Source of the DNA: Methanocorpusculum sp. UBA424
Lineage (GTDB): Archaea; Halobacteriota; Methanomicrobia; Methanomicrobiales; Methanocorpusculaceae
Length of the DNA stretch: 38,509 nt
NCBI GenBank assembly: GCA_002498375.1
Contig: DAHC01000005.1
Location: forward strand, 199,548-238,056
Reading direction: 5' to 3'
The notes beneath the pieces were generated by a model, which saw only the letters and a list, made by a program, of their open reading frames with translations, had not been told where the DNA came from and made no database searches. Position numbers and translations under genes: made by a program. This document shows positions 8,332 through 17,316 of the stretch, one piece after another (the stretch's first letter is position 1; each line of letters starts with the position of its first letter).

Positions 8332-8902
8332 GTTTTCTGGATATATTGGTCGTTCTGGAGTCGAGCAGGATCTCGAGATAGGATTTCGTCAGGCGTTCGC
8401 CGACGATTCCGGCCATCTCTGCGGTTTCATTTATCACGGCGATCGCCTCGTCCTCGGAAAGGTCGAAGGAAGCTTCGATCTCCGAAAAAGTTCCGATTCC
8501 CGGAAGCGTGTCCAGCGTGACGAGCGCATTCTTGCACTGGTACATCTCCCGGTGTTTGACGACCTCGGCGGTCAGACGGAACCCGAGCCGCTCGAGGATC
8601 GTACAGTATTCTTCGGCAGAGGAGAGGTCGACGATGAGTTCTTCTCTGGATTTGAAGCCTTCGCGTCCGACTTTGGGACCCTTGTAGGTCACGTTCGGCG
8701 GCATGGCTTTCCCGCAGATCTGGTTGGTCAGATACCGGATCCTGAGCGCTTCGTCGGTGACGGCAAAATCCCGGTGGGGGGCATTATAATACAGATCATG
8801 CTCCTCCTGATCGGCGATCAGTTCCGCTCCGTTTGCGAGGAGTTTTTCCCTGATCGGATCAAGCGAGGGGACCTTTACTTTTATTTCTATTTCCAGAGCC
8901 AT
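8312..8902 (-). CDS. CYTH-domain protein (CyaB/thiamine-triphosphatase-like)
   Basis: Starting at the ATG at 8902 the protein begins MALEIEIKVKV, the ExExK metal/triphosphate-binding signature of CYTH proteins. It continues with LYYNAPHRDFAVTDEALRIR and the basic/acidic strands (VTYKGPKVG, FKSREEL, LVTLDTLPGIGTFSEIEA) that form the triphosphate tunnel. Archaeal members of this family are often labelled class IV adenylate cyclase, but most probably hydrolyse or bind organic or inorganic triphosphates. The frame is open to a GTG at 8953, yet the 17 extra residues are not part of the fold. It precedes the UDG-like gene with a 20-nt overlap. Confidence 0.85.
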   Translation of the reverse strand: MALEIEIKVKVPSLDPIREKLLANGAELIADQEEHDLYYNAPHRDFAVTDEALRIRYLTNQICGKAMPPNVTYKGPKVGREGFKSREELIVDLSSAEEYCTILERLGFRLTAEVVKHREMYQCKNALVTLDTLPGIGTFSEIEASFDLSEDEAIAVINETAEMAGIVGERLTKSYLEILLDSRTTNISRKHDSSAA

Positions 8903-8962
8903 TGAAATATTATGTGCACGAGGAAATGTCATAAGCATTTGCATATTTGACACGGCGGGAAC

Positions 8963-8970
8963 TTATTATA
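8963..8970 (+). promoter_or_regulatory. TATA box of the lipoprotein gene
   Basis: TTATTATA lies 25-32 nt before the ATG at 8995, the spacing expected for a leaderless archaeal transcript. Confidence 0.45.
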
Positions 8971-8994
8971 CGATAAAAGTAAGATACACGTTAC

Positions 8995-9378
8995 ATGAAA
9001 AAGCTGATAGTTTTACTCGGCCTTCTCGCCGTCCTCTTTGTCGCCTGTGCCGGATGTGTAAGTCCTGATGTGCCGGCGGTAAACAACACGACGATTACCG
9101 ATCCAATTGTTGGAACCTGGCAGAGCACCCAGTCCTATACCGTGGACGGTAAAGATGTCTACCTCCTCTATGAAATAAAAGACGATAACACCGGATATGC
9201 GATGATGGCCGAGGCGGGCTCTTCCGATGCGAAGAAGCTCGATATTTTCTGGGGTAACGACAACGGAAAGTATGTGTTTGCCTACACAACAGATACATCA
9301 ACCGTCTATCCCCACACGCTATCTGCAGACGGAAAGATCCTCACGGACGCGTACGGCGATACGTACACTAAGATCTAA
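8995..9378 (+). CDS. Small secreted lipoprotein
   Basis: The 127-residue protein begins with a short basic tip and a hydrophobic core (LIVLLGLLAVLFVA). A lipobox-like ACAGC follows, so the mature protein should be lipid-anchored on the outer face of the membrane. The mature part is about 105 residues, beta-rich and acidic, with IVGTWQST near its start and YEIKDDNTGYA in the middle. This pattern is seen in small beta-barrel, lipocalin-like sensor or stress domains. No catalytic motif is visible. It has its own promoter and terminator, so it is probably a single-gene unit. Confidence 0.7.
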   Translation: MKKLIVLLGLLAVLFVACAGCVSPDVPAVNNTTITDPIVGTWQSTQSYTVDGKDVYLLYEIKDDNTGYAMMAEAGSSDAKKLDIFWGNDNGKYVFAYTTDTSTVYPHTLSADGKILTDAYGDTYTKI

Positions 9379-9390
9379 CCTTTTTTTTAT
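9379..9390 (+). terminator. T-tract terminator after the lipoprotein gene
   Basis: A run of eight T (9381-9388) follows the stop directly, typical of archaeal intrinsic termination. Confidence 0.55.
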
Positions 9391-9456
9391 CTTTGATCCC
9401 TGCCGGCATTCCCCAACTCTCATAAGGAATGAAGGCACATATACTAAGGAATTCGT

Positions 9457-10173
9457 ATGGCTATCGAAAATGGTACATATATTAAACTCAGCTACACCGG
9501 ATCTGTGAACGGTGTTCCCTTCGATACTACCGACGCTGAAGTTGCAAAGACCGCTGGAATCTTCCGTGAAAATGCAATGTACGGTCCGTCGATCGTCAAA
9601 GTAGGCGCAGGACATCTTATCCAGGGCGTTGACGAGGACCTTGCAGGCAAGGAGATCGGAACGGAATATACTCTTGTCGTTCCGGCAGCAAAGGCATTCG
9701 GCGAGCACAAAAAAGAGGAACTCAAAGCTATCGACAAGAAAGCTTTCGAGAAGAAACCCGAACTCTTCGAGCGTGTAAAGATCGAAGGCCGCGACGGTGT
9801 TGTTGTAAACAAAGTCGGCAGCAGATACATCGTTGACTTCAACCACCCGCTTGCAGGCCAGGATGTCGCCTACGTCTACACCATCGAAGGTGTTGTCGAG
9901 GACGGCACCGAGCAGCTCGCAGGAATGATCAAACTTCTCACCGGCCGCGATATGAAGGTCAGTGCAGAGGACAAGACCTTTGTCTCCATCGAGATCCCCG
10001 CAATGATGGCGATGTACAACCAGAACTGGCTCATGACCCAGTATATGGTTTCCCAGGAAGCATTTCTGATCTTCCCGGAGATCGAGAACGTGAAGTTCAT
10101 CGAGTCCTTCCCGCGCCCGAACTACAAGGCTGAAGAAGAAAGCGCACCTGCAGAAGAGCAGGCAGCTGAATAA
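9457..10173 (+). CDS. FKBP-type peptidyl-prolyl cis-trans isomerase, SlyD-like
   Basis: The 238-residue protein opens with YIKLSYTGSVNGVPFDTTDAE, the archaeal FKBP N-terminus. VGAGHLIQGVDEDLAGKEIG, the FKBP core with the insert-in-flap boundary, follows. An inserted domain (FGEHKKEELKAIDKKAF through YIVDFNHPLAGQDVAYVYTIEGVV) is as in SlyD-type long archaeal FKBPs. It catalyses prolyl isomerisation and acts as a cytosolic folding chaperone. The C-terminal 70 residues are an extra helical region ending in an acidic Glu/Ala tail. An AAGGA Shine-Dalgarno site lies 6 nt before the ATG. A T-tract terminator follows. Confidence 0.92.
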   Translation: MAIENGTYIKLSYTGSVNGVPFDTTDAEVAKTAGIFRENAMYGPSIVKVGAGHLIQGVDEDLAGKEIGTEYTLVVPAAKAFGEHKKEELKAIDKKAFEKKPELFERVKIEGRDGVVVNKVGSRYIVDFNHPLAGQDVAYVYTIEGVVEDGTEQLAGMIKLLTGRDMKVSAEDKTFVSIEIPAMMAMYNQNWLMTQYMVSQEAFLIFPEIENVKFIESFPRPNYKAEEESAPAEEQAAE

Positions 10174-10189
10174 CCCATACTCTTTTTTT

Positions 10190-10200
10190 CTGACGGATCC
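10190..10200 (+). terminator. T-tract terminator after the FKBP gene
   Basis: CTCTTTTTTTC lies about 20 nt after the stop codon and ahead of the next ATG. Confidence 0.5.
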
Positions 10201-10212
10201 TATTATTCGTCA

Positions 10213-11232
10213 ATGATCCGACATCCTGCACGTCTCTGGAAAGTCTCCGGCGAGAAGATCTCCTGCGGGGTCTGCGCCCGCAGATGCATGATCGCAAAAG
10301 GCGGGAGGGGATTCTGCGGCGTTCGGGAAAATACGGACGGCGTTTTGTATGCGAACTCATACGGTCTTTTGACGGCGGCAAATCTCGACCCGATCGAAAA
10401 AAAGCCGCTGTATCATTTTCTGCCGGGGACAACGACGTTTTCCGTGAGCGGTTTCGGCTGTAATTTTACCTGTAAACACTGCCAGAACTACACGCTTTCG
10501 CAGACGACGAGTATCCCCGCCGAGTATGTGCCGCCGGAAGCGGTCGTCCAGGAAGCGGTACGGCTTGGCGCGAAAAGCATCTCGTTTACGTATAATGAGC
10601 CGACGATCTCGTTCGAGTATGTGTATGATACGGCGAAACTCGCAAAGGAACAGGGTCTTACTTCGGCTTTTATCACGAACGGGTATCTTTCGAAAGAAGC
10701 TCTCCTCGAACTCGCTCCGTATCTTGGCGCGATCCGTATCGATCTGAAGGCGTTCACGGATGCATTTTACAAGGAGGTCTGCGGAGCACGGCTGAAGCCT
10801 GTTCTTGATACGATTCTCCTTTCGAGGGAGCTTGGCCTCCATCTGGAACTGGTGACGCTGGTGATCCCCGGATATAATGACAGTGTTGACGAAATAGACG
10901 CGATGCTGGACTGGGTCATAACGAATCTCGGACCGGCGGTCTCGCATCATTTCACGGCATTCATGCCGATGTACCATATGCAGGATGTTCCACGGACGCC
11001 GTTTTCGACGCTGGATCGGATCTACCGCCAGGCGAAAGCCCACGGTCTGTATTATCCGTACATCGGAAATATGCCCCATGCCGAAGGCTCGAAGACGATT
11101 TGCCCTGAGTGCGGAACGGTGCTGATCGATCGAAACGGGTTTTCATCGAGCGAACCGGGGCTTGAGGGGGGCAAGTGCGGAGCGTGCGGGCGCAAGATCG
11201 AGGGCGTATTTTCGCTTCAGCAGGTAGTGTAG
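10213..11232 (+). CDS. amrS: AmmeMemoRadiSam-system radical SAM protein
   Basis: The 339-residue protein has the radical SAM cluster motif at Cys83, Cys87 and Cys90 (GCNFTCKHC). It also has the N-terminal Cys-rich LWKVSGEKISCGVCARRC...GFCGVREN segment characteristic of AmrS (the 'PflA-like' AmmeMemoRadiSam protein). A C-terminal zinc-ribbon pair (CPEC and CGAC) closes it. Family members usually travel with, or share a genome with, Memo-like and AMMECR1 proteins; neither is in this window. The exact reaction is unsettled. It probably acts on a protein or small-molecule radical acceptor in the cytosol. The gene follows the FKBP terminator by about 10 nt, and the first long inverted repeat begins just after it. 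Confidence 0.88.
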   Translation: MIRHPARLWKVSGEKISCGVCARRCMIAKGGRGFCGVRENTDGVLYANSYGLLTAANLDPIEKKPLYHFLPGTTTFSVSGFGCNFTCKHCQNYTLSQTTSIPAEYVPPEAVVQEAVRLGAKSISFTYNEPTISFEYVYDTAKLAKEQGLTSAFITNGYLSKEALLELAPYLGAIRIDLKAFTDAFYKEVCGARLKPVLDTILLSRELGLHLELVTLVIPGYNDSVDEIDAMLDWVITNLGPAVSHHFTAFMPMYHMQDVPRTPFSTLDRIYRQAKAHGLYYPYIGNMPHAEGSKTICPECGTVLIDRNGFSSSEPGLEGGKCGACGRKIEGVFSLQQVV

Positions 11233-11249
11233 CTCTCGTGACTGGGTCT

Positions 11250-11466
11250 TGGAGATAATCTAACCGCGATTTTTTTAGAAAAGGATGTTTGTTGAGTACG
11301 GACGCATGAGAAATCCCACCGCGAATAATCGCGAATCTACGCGAATCGCATTTTTCCTGTTCCGCCTTCTTGACCTTCGGTCGCGTCACTACGCTCCGCC
11401 TTATCGGCTCCGCGTGGTCGTGACGGCGGAACGAAAAATGCTGGAAAACCCGCGTCGCGGGTTTTC
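11250..11466. repeat. Left copy of long inverted repeat flanking the island
   Basis: Read on the minus strand, this segment matches 17431-17708 almost base for base, apart from a 56-bp insertion in the right copy and scattered substitutions. The best-conserved part (11320-11466) contains a GAAAACCCGC hairpin tip at the inner edge and several TTCGCG-containing units at the outer side. Similarity fades beyond about 11250. No open frame or transposase is inside. Confidence 0.85.
11445..11465 (-). terminator. Hairpin just after the helicase stop
   Basis: AAAACCCGC and GCGGGTTTT form 9-bp arms around a 3-nt loop, about 10 nt beyond the helicase stop. It could end transcription of the three-gene operon. 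The same hairpin also occurs upstream of the operon in the right repeat (17432-17452), so its main role may be in the repeat itself. Confidence 0.4.
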
Positions 11467-11475
11467 TTAAAACAA

Positions 11476-13668
11476 TTACTCAAGATTATTGCAGAATTCC
11501 TTGGCCCCTTCGATATCCATATTTAACTGAATATATGACTGATTCAACAAATCATCTGGTAAATACTTGTCATATTTTCGTGTTTCCTTAAACACCCTAC
11601 TCATTGAATTCAGTATCTCATTAAAATCAACTGAATCAAAATCAATGGATTTTAATTTATCCCTAATGTAGGATTCACCATTTGGGGAGTAAAAACCAAT
11701 ATCAAGATTTTCAGCCTTGACCTTCATCCAATGTAACAGGATATCCAATGTATTTTGTACTCTTGTTCCTGCAAAAGTCTTTAGAATATTCCCATCTTCA
11801 AGTTCGATGTTAATTTCATACTGTTCAAATGCCTCCATTAAAATAGGTGTTGAAGCCTTCGCCAAGTATCTTGGAATATATCTTTGTTCGTAAATCTCCA
11901 GCATCTTCTCATGGATTTTTTTATGGATAGATTGTCCATTACCATGGAACGATAACAATTTCTTCTGTTCTGTTCTAACAACCAGAATCGTAGATGATTT
12001 TTCATTGATAGAAACAACCTTCCATCTTTTTCCTGCAAGAAGGAAAACAGACTCAACCTCGATTGCTCTTATATCACTTTTATCAAGCCTGCCAATTTCT
12101 TTTCCGTTTGCTACAATCTTCCATTCATCTGATGTAATAAAAGCAGCGTAAAACTTGTAATTTTCTACAATCTTTTCGCCATTATTACCGAGAGTCAACA
12201 CCTCATCTGGTAATGAATAGATTATCCCATCTTCATTGAGTTTACGTAAAATCTTCATGAACTCCTGTTTATCAAACTGACCCTGAAATGCTTTAAGAGC
12301 AATAGCTTGGTAGATACCACTTGCCTTCTTTCCACCTGTCTGTCCCAAATATGACAAAATCTGATGAATGAAAGTAGAATAATCTTTGGCGTGGGTATTC
12401 ATTGGTTCACACCAGCCTTCAAGCATCAATTCGACCATCGCAATACTTTGAATCAATGATAATCTCAACGTATCCTGTAACTGCGTGTCTGGATTGATTT
12501 TTGGCACTTCTAAAACGAATTGGAATTCTCGTGCTTCTCCCTCTTTTCGTCCACTTCTACCTAGTCTTTGTATCAGAGAAGAAACAGAAAATGGTGGGAA
12601 TAAAAAGACAATACGATTGATATTCCCAATATCTATTCCAAGTTCGAGGGTATTTGTACAAAATACCGAAATGTTTTGATGAGTTTTCAAATCTAATTCT
12701 GTTAGCTCTCTTAACTCTTTAGCTAAAGAACCATGATGGATATAAAATATATTCGGATAATGCATTTTTTTGGAAAGCATTTGCATATTGTCACAATTTA
12801 GCTCAAGAGAAACTTTGGAATTTGCGAAAATAAGATTCTTATCTTTGCTGATTATATTGAATAAAGCTGAGTCGAATTCTGATGGTTGATATTCAGGCAA
12901 ACCATGACTCTGCTCTTTATTTACATCATCTGATTGAGCTGATTCAACCTTTTTGTCTTCATCATCCTTTTCGTAGAAGACTTTGATTGCACCGCGTGTA
13001 ATTTTATCTGTAGTTGTGTCTTCAATGATTTTCACACTATTTGGATTGTCGTGATTAAGCCAATCCTTTAAAGCATCGGGATTATTCAATGTGGCCGACA
13101 ATCCAATTTTGATTGGGTGTATATCTGCAACCTCCTCTATCCTGTTTAGAAGACTTTTTAGTTGAGTTCCACGTTCATTCTCAACAAAACTATGAATCTC
13201 ATCAATCACAACATACTCAAGTTGCGAAAATAGTAGTGGTAGTTTCTCCGATTTATTCAGGAATAGAGCCTCGATTGATTCCGGCGTAATCAATAAAATA
13301 CCACACGGGTTGTTCAACAGTCTTGTCTTTTTTGACTGACTGGCATCACCATGCCATTTGGTGATTGGAAACTCCAAATTTGAACACAGTTCCTCAATTC
13401 TTCTAAACTGGTCATTGATCAATGCTTTAAGTGGTGATATATAGAGAATTTTTAGAGCGGTATTTGCACTTTCGGCAACTAGGGATATTATTGGAAGAAA
13501 GGCTGCTTCTGTTTTACCACTGGACGTTGGGGCAGATATTATCAGATCGCTGGGTGTCTGCATGAGATGAGCAATAGCCTCATCTTGAATCGGTTTGAAT
13601 CGTTCCCAACCTAGTTTGTATATGATTTTCTGAATTTTGGGGTCAAGTAATTCAAATGAGGTTATCAT
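11476..13668 (-). CDS. Lhr/BrxHI-like superfamily 2 helicase
   Basis: The 730-residue protein is a DEAD/DEAH-type SF2 helicase. Visible motifs are a Q-motif-like FKPIQ at 24-28, Walker A APTSSGKT (46-53), Ia ISPLKAL, WHGDAS (105-110), TPES, DEIH (156-159), SAT (191-193), FANSK (281-285), TLELGIDIG (340-348) and QRLGRSGR (367-374). The LELGIDIG plus GRSGRK pattern and the long C-terminal part are Lhr-like, the group that includes BrxHI of BREX loci. The C-terminal 330 residues would hold winged-helix and Lhr-specific domains. It should move along or unwind nucleic acid using ATP. It is the third gene of the operon, 7 nt behind the ATPase. Codon use is AT-rich, unlike the neighbours. Confidence 0.88.
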   Translation of the reverse strand: MITSFELLDPKIQKIIYKLGWERFKPIQDEAIAHLMQTPSDLIISAPTSSGKTEAAFLPIISLVAESANTALKILYISPLKALINDQFRRIEELCSNLEFPITKWHGDASQSKKTRLLNNPCGILLITPESIEALFLNKSEKLPLLFSQLEYVVIDEIHSFVENERGTQLKSLLNRIEEVADIHPIKIGLSATLNNPDALKDWLNHDNPNSVKIIEDTTTDKITRGAIKVFYEKDDEDKKVESAQSDDVNKEQSHGLPEYQPSEFDSALFNIISKDKNLIFANSKVSLELNCDNMQMLSKKMHYPNIFYIHHGSLAKELRELTELDLKTHQNISVFCTNTLELGIDIGNINRIVFLFPPFSVSSLIQRLGRSGRKEGEAREFQFVLEVPKINPDTQLQDTLRLSLIQSIAMVELMLEGWCEPMNTHAKDYSTFIHQILSYLGQTGGKKASGIYQAIALKAFQGQFDKQEFMKILRKLNEDGIIYSLPDEVLTLGNNGEKIVENYKFYAAFITSDEWKIVANGKEIGRLDKSDIRAIEVESVFLLAGKRWKVVSINEKSSTILVVRTEQKKLLSFHGNGQSIHKKIHEKMLEIYEQRYIPRYLAKASTPILMEAFEQYEINIELEDGNILKTFAGTRVQNTLDILLHWMKVKAENLDIGFYSPNGESYIRDKLKSIDFDSVDFNEILNSMSRVFKETRKYDKYLPDDLLNQSYIQLNMDIEGAKEFCNNLE

Positions 13669-13675
13669 TTATTAC

Positions 13676-14941
13676 CTACAGTTTAAATTCAAACAACTCA
13701 TCTTCTTCATTTTTATCAGGGATAATTGTTTGAGTATCTATGAAATCACTGATACTACTATTTGGATAATTTTCAAGTTGTGTCAAGAGTCCGACAAACG
13801 CTTTATTTGACTCACGCGGCGAAAGATATGCCTGGGTTCCCAGTTTATTTAATAAACTCTGTAAATACTGCTGGATTTCTAAATCCGTAACTAAATATTT
13901 ACTCTTGTCACCCAATGCAAATACATTCCTGATGTTGAAAAACAAAACGTACAATTCTTCCGGAGATAGATTGGAAAGCCGAATTACTGGTCCGGATAAA
14001 TCTTCCATACCCTTTTTTGAATTAGGATTATCCGCAAGTCTTGTTTCAAGAGCCTCATAACTGTTCATCCCTTTGTATTTGTCTTCTAAAAATGCAGGAG
14101 TCCCGCTGAAAATAAAACCAATATGTTCAGTGGAGCCTTGTGTTGAATCATTGATAATCGACAGAAGCACTTCGTAATTTTTATTTCTGATTTGGGACTG
14201 GAGCCTTTGTAAGACAGCCAGTTCATCAATATTGACCACGAGCCCATTATACCCAGCCAAAGTCACAAATCCAGCATACAACTTCAAATAATCATAGATT
14301 TCTGAGTCATTAATGATCGTTCTAACACCCAGGTCTTTCCTTGCGTCGGTTTTGGTTGTGTACTCCGCCCGTAACCAGCGTAAGGCATTTGACATTTGTA
14401 TATCATCACCACGATCGTATGCGAGTAAATATTCTGTGATGACCTTGCTAAAATCATAACTATTTACATATTTTTCCATGGGTAATAATTGCTTATGTAT
14501 ATTTTCAACATTAATTTCCAGACCACTTTTGATAAGGGAGGTGGCCCATTTTTCAATTATGAGTTGTAAAGCACCACCATCCGGCTTGGTTTTTGTAGAT
14601 AGATTATTGATTAATTCACTAAAGAGAGCTCGTGCTTTCCCGTCGGATGAACTTAATACCTTAGATATAGAAATATCTGCAAATGCAACAACTAAATTTG
14701 ATTCGTGTGCCACAAGTTTGGAAAGGGTTAAAAAGAATGTTTTCCCACATCCATAATCACCGATAATAAATCTGGTAGTTGCTCCACCAGAAGAAATTAC
14801 TTCAAAATCATTTAACATCTCTGCAATTTCACGCGATCGACCAACCTGAATATGCTGAATGCCGATTTTTGGTACAATTCCGACTTTAAGAGATCCGACA
14901 ATTGCTTTCTTTTCCCTTGGTTTAATTATGTTTTCGCTCAT
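13676..14941 (-). CDS. BrxD-like P-loop ATPase (DUF2791-type)
   Basis: The 421-residue AAA-like ATPase has Walker A GDYGCGKT at 61-68, Walker B LVVNIDE at 234-240 and a sensor-like FIFSGTPAFLEDKYKG at 277-291. The latter, with an early HIQVGR...EIAEML segment, resembles the BrxD/DUF2791 family of BREX type 2 loci, though I could not run a profile search. BrxD is found beside an Lhr-like helicase there, and the same pairing is seen here. No PglX methyltransferase, PglZ phosphatase or kinase is nearby. Its ATG overlaps the TerB-protein stop as ATGA, indicating coupled translation. The likely role is ATP-driven loading or switching of the helicase on DNA (inference). Confidence 0.8.
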   Translation of the reverse strand: MSENIIKPREKKAIVGSLKVGIVPKIGIQHIQVGRSREIAEMLNDFEVISSGGATTRFIIGDYGCGKTFFLTLSKLVAHESNLVVAFADISISKVLSSSDGKARALFSELINNLSTKTKPDGGALQLIIEKWATSLIKSGLEINVENIHKQLLPMEKYVNSYDFSKVITEYLLAYDRGDDIQMSNALRWLRAEYTTKTDARKDLGVRTIINDSEIYDYLKLYAGFVTLAGYNGLVVNIDELAVLQRLQSQIRNKNYEVLLSIINDSTQGSTEHIGFIFSGTPAFLEDKYKGMNSYEALETRLADNPNSKKGMEDLSGPVIRLSNLSPEELYVLFFNIRNVFALGDKSKYLVTDLEIQQYLQSLLNKLGTQAYLSPRESNKAFVGLLTQLENYPNSSISDFIDTQTIIPDKNEEDELFEFKL

Positions 14942-17250
14942 GAGTTCATTCCCAATTCAACTAATTGCTCTGCAAGGTCTATATTTATTTTGAATCTGCC
15001 GCAATCTTCTTCAAGTAAATACTCACCATACATATTATCCGTCCATTCATTTACCATTTCAACTCCATTGTTTAACATAAGTTGGTAAGGTTTGAAGATG
15101 TTCTTTAGTTCTTCTGATGACCAGACATCTTTTTGGATAAGTTGAGAGAGAAATATTGCGGGAATCTCCGCATCTTGGGTTTCTGGAACTGGTATTACTG
15201 GCTCTTCCGACTTTCCCTCCTCAATTTCAGCTGAATCAGCAGACTCCTCTGCAAATATCTCATTTAGAGACATCTGAACTTTTGCAGTATCACCTAAAAC
15301 AAATGCAAGTTTTGCAGGGTCAATTTTAAACTCTTTGGGTTGATATGATTCCTCAATTGGACGAGGGATCATAGAGCCAAGTTTTGGTTTCCCCGACCCA
15401 AGTTGAATAGTAACAACATCTTTATCCTGCTGTAATTCGTTAAGGCATTTTGTTAGATATTCACTCGGTAAAGAGAGTTGTTTGAATACTTTTTCTAATA
15501 ATTTCTGTTCTTCAATAGTGATCGTATTATCTATTGCAGCTACGGAGATGAGATAAGTTGAAATCAAATTTATCGATTCTGGTTCGGCGGATTTGATAAT
15601 ATCAGCAAAACCTGAGATATTGACCTGTTTTGTAATGGAATAGAGTTCCCCGCGTTTTTCAAGTCTCTCCTTCTCCATCAGACTAAGTTTGAAATTGGTC
15701 TTAAGGGTTTTCTGAATTAATTTGACCTCTCCGTCTTCTAAGAAATCATCTTCTAATGCCACTTTATAGCCGAGATCAAACCACAGACTTGGGATGAGAA
15801 AGTTGTTATTTTTGAGATTGTCTTTATGGGTGGAAGTGAACAATATAACCTTATCTGTGGATTTGTAAACTCTCTTGACAAGATATGCACTTGGTTCTAT
15901 TTTGTATCCCAATGATTCGCAGCAGTCAACAAGGAATTCGGATTGTCTCAGCGTTAATTTTTCATTCTCGGGAAAAGCAAAGAATTCCTGTAGTGCCCTA
16001 ATTTCCATAACACTGTTGTTCTGTATTTTTGCATCAAATAATTCTTTATTCGGATTAATACCATTGAATCTTAAATTTGATGACAAATAGGCACATTTTT
16101 CAACATCGGTCAATGGATCATTTGAACTGTCGATTTTTCGGATGGTGATATTTTGAAATCCCCTCTTCCATTTGCCCTTACAAGATTGATATGTAGCTTT
16201 GATTTCTGATACCGGGGTTAATGATTTGTATTGCACTGGTCGTACTATGAAAGAGTAGGGTGATGCGTGATTATAGGTAAATGAGGTATCAGTTTCAGTA
16301 TATAGTTCTGGCAGATTCAATACTTCAATCTCTTTTTCGACATAATAGGTGAAAAGTTCACGTTGTCTCTTGCCAAGGTTTAACTGATAATCAGAATCAA
16401 AGAGTTTTTCAAGAATGGAAGGGAGAACCGACTGAGATAACACGTATGTTCCCTTCGTGAGTTTGTATAAGAGATCACTTATTGGAATATTCCGATAATC
16501 CCTTTGGAGAGTCGTGATAAATTGGATAAGGAAATCAGTTTCGTCGGGAGTAAAGTTATCGATTTTTAAGATTAAATATGATATAAAATTTCCAGAATAA
16601 TTGCTGAATGAGAAATTCTCAGAATAAATATTATACAAACGAATTAGTTCGAAAAGTATTGCTTTCTGATCTTTTTGTTCAACAAAAGCCCGATGTTCTA
16701 ACCCGTAATAGTAAATAAAAACATATCCGATATCAATTGGATCCTTTTTGCCGTTTACAAGCCATTTGATATACATCCCTTTTTGGAGATTTGTCAAGCG
16801 ACTGAACCTTGGCCAATATTCCAATTCGTATGAATCATTCCCGCTAAAATCGGGTTTACTTGTAAGATAGATAACAAATGGATATGAAGAATCATTAGAT
16901 GTGTTTTTAGATGTATAAATCAAGGGATCAACAATCGTATATCCAAATAATGAAATATTCTCCCCTAATGTATGAAAAGTGATTATGTTGTTGTTTGAAT
17001 TGGCAGGTGACACAGGATTTGACTCAGATTGCTTATGTGCAGGGGTGGTTTGAGTAAGAACGGGCTCATTATGAATTGGTTCTGGTAAAATGGTATTTTT
17101 ATTCGTATTTATTACGTCTTTCTTATTTAATCTATAAATTAAATAGATAATTAGGAAGAGGATTACAAGACCAAGGCCTATTACCTGAAACATTAAGATT
17201 AGTAAAAACGCAGCAAATATAATAAATATCCATTTTATAATTTCATTCAT
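14938..17250 (-). CDS. Membrane-anchored TerB-N/TerB/TerB-C protein
   Basis: The 770-residue protein begins with a hydrophobic stretch of about 38 residues (5-42) that can form one or two membrane passes. A low-complexity Asn/Pro/Thr linker follows to about residue 90. A TerB-N domain comes next, with its hallmark YWPRFSRLTNLQ (145-156), IKWLVNGK and DIGYVFIYYYGLEHR (173-187). A TerB-like helical segment (about 550-600, ISVAAIDNTITIEEQKLLEKVF) carries acidic residues suited to metal binding. The C-terminal 130 residues match TerB-C (IDPAKL, LNEIFAEE, MVNEWTDNMYGEYLLEEDCGRFKINIDLA). Ter domains are linked to metal sensing and stress response. As first gene of the operon, upstream of an ATPase and helicase, it may be the membrane-side sensor. 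It is strongly AT-rich. Confidence 0.85.
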   Translation of the reverse strand: MNEIIKWIFIIFAAFLLILMFQVIGLGLVILFLIIYLIYRLNKKDVINTNKNTILPEPIHNEPVLTQTTPAHKQSESNPVSPANSNNNIITFHTLGENISLFGYTIVDPLIYTSKNTSNDSSYPFVIYLTSKPDFSGNDSYELEYWPRFSRLTNLQKGMYIKWLVNGKKDPIDIGYVFIYYYGLEHRAFVEQKDQKAILFELIRLYNIYSENFSFSNYSGNFISYLILKIDNFTPDETDFLIQFITTLQRDYRNIPISDLLYKLTKGTYVLSQSVLPSILEKLFDSDYQLNLGKRQRELFTYYVEKEIEVLNLPELYTETDTSFTYNHASPYSFIVRPVQYKSLTPVSEIKATYQSCKGKWKRGFQNITIRKIDSSNDPLTDVEKCAYLSSNLRFNGINPNKELFDAKIQNNSVMEIRALQEFFAFPENEKLTLRQSEFLVDCCESLGYKIEPSAYLVKRVYKSTDKVILFTSTHKDNLKNNNFLIPSLWFDLGYKVALEDDFLEDGEVKLIQKTLKTNFKLSLMEKERLEKRGELYSITKQVNISGFADIIKSAEPESINLISTYLISVAAIDNTITIEEQKLLEKVFKQLSLPSEYLTKCLNELQQDKDVVTIQLGSGKPKLGSMIPRPIEESYQPKEFKIDPAKLAFVLGDTAKVQMSLNEIFAEESADSAEIEEGKSEEPVIPVPETQDAEIPAIFLSQLIQKDVWSSEELKNIFKPYQLMLNNGVEMVNEWTDNMYGEYLLEEDCGRFKINIDLAEQLVELGMNS

Positions 17251-17304
17251 AAGTCATCACGGAATTTAATTGTTTTCATTTTTTTGCAAAAAACAACATT
17301 TATC

Positions 17305-17316
17305 TAAGTATATAGA
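17305..17316 (-). promoter_or_regulatory. Promoter candidate of the three-gene island
   Basis: On the minus strand this reads TCTATATACTTA, a good TATA box 55-66 nt before the TerB-protein ATG. It gives a leader of roughly 30 nt. A weak GTGAT Shine-Dalgarno-like site lies just before the start. Confidence 0.45.

Noticed and set aside
11320..11470. CRISPR array, because of repeated TTCGCG units and hairpins
   Set aside because: Repeats are short, irregular and lack unique spacers of constant length; no cas gene is near.
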